Shown here: piece after piece, positions 4,646 to 5,030 of the stretch
Position numbering within the stretch: position 1 is the first letter of the stretch
How the letters are laid out: each line of letters starts with the position of its first letter
Source of the DNA: Syntrophales bacterium
GTDB lineage: Bacteria; Desulfobacterota; Syntrophia; Syntrophales; UBA2210
DNA length: 5,030 nucleotides
Direction of reading: 5' to 3'
Assembly (NCBI GenBank): GCA_030655735.1
Contig: JAUSPK010000048.1
Coordinates: forward strand, 1 to 5,030
Program-made: the position numbers and the translations under genes
Notes under the pieces: model-generated
The model's input: only the letters and a program-made list of their open reading frames with translations
Told to the model about the DNA's origin: nothing
The model's database searches: none

Positions 4646-5030
4646 ATGAAGGAAAGAAGAGGCGCGGTAAGGGGGTATCGGGGGGCACATCTTGTTGCCG
4701 TGGTCGTTGCCGGGTTCATGCTATGGGCCGTGAACGGCTCTCTGGGGACGGCGAGGGCCATTGCCGTGGATTCGATGAGCCTGGAGAGACAGATCGCTCA
4801 GGGGGTCGTGATCGGAACGGCGGACAGGGCCACCAACACACTTTCATGGAAGGGAATCCCCTACGCGAAGGCCCCCGTCGGGGAGCTCCGCTGGAAGGAA
4901 CCGCAGGATCCCGAAAAACGATCGGAGCCCTACGAGGCGTCGGCCTTCTGTGAGATCTGCCCCCAGTATATCAATCATGACGAGAATCGCGCGACCCCGC
5001 AGATTGTCCTGGGGAGTGAGGACTGCCTCT
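4646..5030 (+). CDS. Exported type-B carboxylesterase, N-terminal part (runs off the window)
   Basis: The 128 visible residues are the start of a carboxylesterase family protein (alpha/beta hydrolase, para-nitrobenzyl-esterase type), which would hydrolyse carboxylic esters. Full-length members usually have ~500 residues. Family landmarks are WKGIPYAKAPVGELRWKEPQ (68-87), a conserved early Cys region (FCEICPQ, 101-107) and GSEDCL (123-128), which normally leads into YLN. The catalytic GESAGG serine lies beyond the window. The N-terminus is basic (KERRGAVRGYRGAH) and is followed by the hydrophobic LVAVVVAGFMLWAV. A likely signal-peptidase site follows ARA (36-38), so export to the periplasm or beyond is expected. 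AAGGAGGG at 4631-4638 is a near-ideal ribosome-binding site and fixes the ATG at 4646. No clear promoter is visible in the 123 bp before it, so transcription may come from the thioesterase promoter. Confidence 0.9.
   Translation, partial: MKERRGAVRGYRGAHLVAVVVAGFMLWAVNGSLGTARAIAVDSMSLERQIAQGVVIGTADRATNTLSWKGIPYAKAPVGELRWKEPQDPEKRSEPYEASAFCEICPQYINHDENRATPQIVLGSEDCL

Noticed and set aside
4519..4953. A 144-residue plus-strand open frame overlapping the esterase start
   Set aside because: Its frame conflicts with the carboxylesterase frame, which has a near-ideal ribosome-binding site, a signal peptide and family motifs. The overlapping translation is low-complexity Gly/Arg-rich sequence.

Overview
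The window reads as chromosomal DNA from a Gram-negative bacterium with an outer membrane. It has a lipoprotein lytic transglycosylase, a PEP-CTERM (exosortase-sorted) surface protein, a PilZ cyclic-di-GMP protein and a CsgD-like LuxR regulator. The coding DNA is fairly GC-rich and the intergenic DNA is AT-rich. The mixture would fit Desulfobacterota or a relative, but this is inference, since no taxonomic marker gene is present.

Layout. Positions 2-127 (+) hold the end of an inner-membrane protein. It is followed 31 bp later by a complete mltC-type murein transglycosylase (159-1346, +). A strong hairpin at 1411-1442 closes this block and probably also ends the convergent gene. Three genes on the minus strand follow. 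The first is a PEP-CTERM protein (2193 to 1493) broken by a one-base frameshift. The second is a small PilZ-domain protein (2746 to 2420). The third is a CsgD/LuxR-type regulator (3704 to 3024). A gene-free stretch of 425 bp (3705-4129) carries the regulator's promoter and a probable plus-strand promoter. A PaaI-like hotdog thioesterase (4130-4522, +) and the start of an exported type-B carboxylesterase (4646 to window end, +) complete the window.

How the genes may work together. The three minus-strand genes fit a surface or biofilm module: a CsgD-like regulator, a c-di-GMP receptor and a secreted, cell-surface-sorted protein. They are spaced 226 and 277 bp apart and each seems to have its own promoter, so they are not a tight operon. 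The most interesting non-coding signal is a ~24-bp element that occurs almost identically over the -35 regions of the PEP-CTERM and PilZ promoters. Its core, CGTATTGA, recurs as CGTATTTGA over the -35 of the luxR promoter. There it forms half of a perfect inverted repeat. This suggests a shared regulator, perhaps with autoregulation of the luxR-type gene. A separate perfect 17-bp palindrome lies just upstream of the PilZ gene.

I see no CRISPR array, transposon, tRNA or rRNA. I do not see a clearly new multi-gene system. The candidate worth following is the shared promoter element and its three genes.
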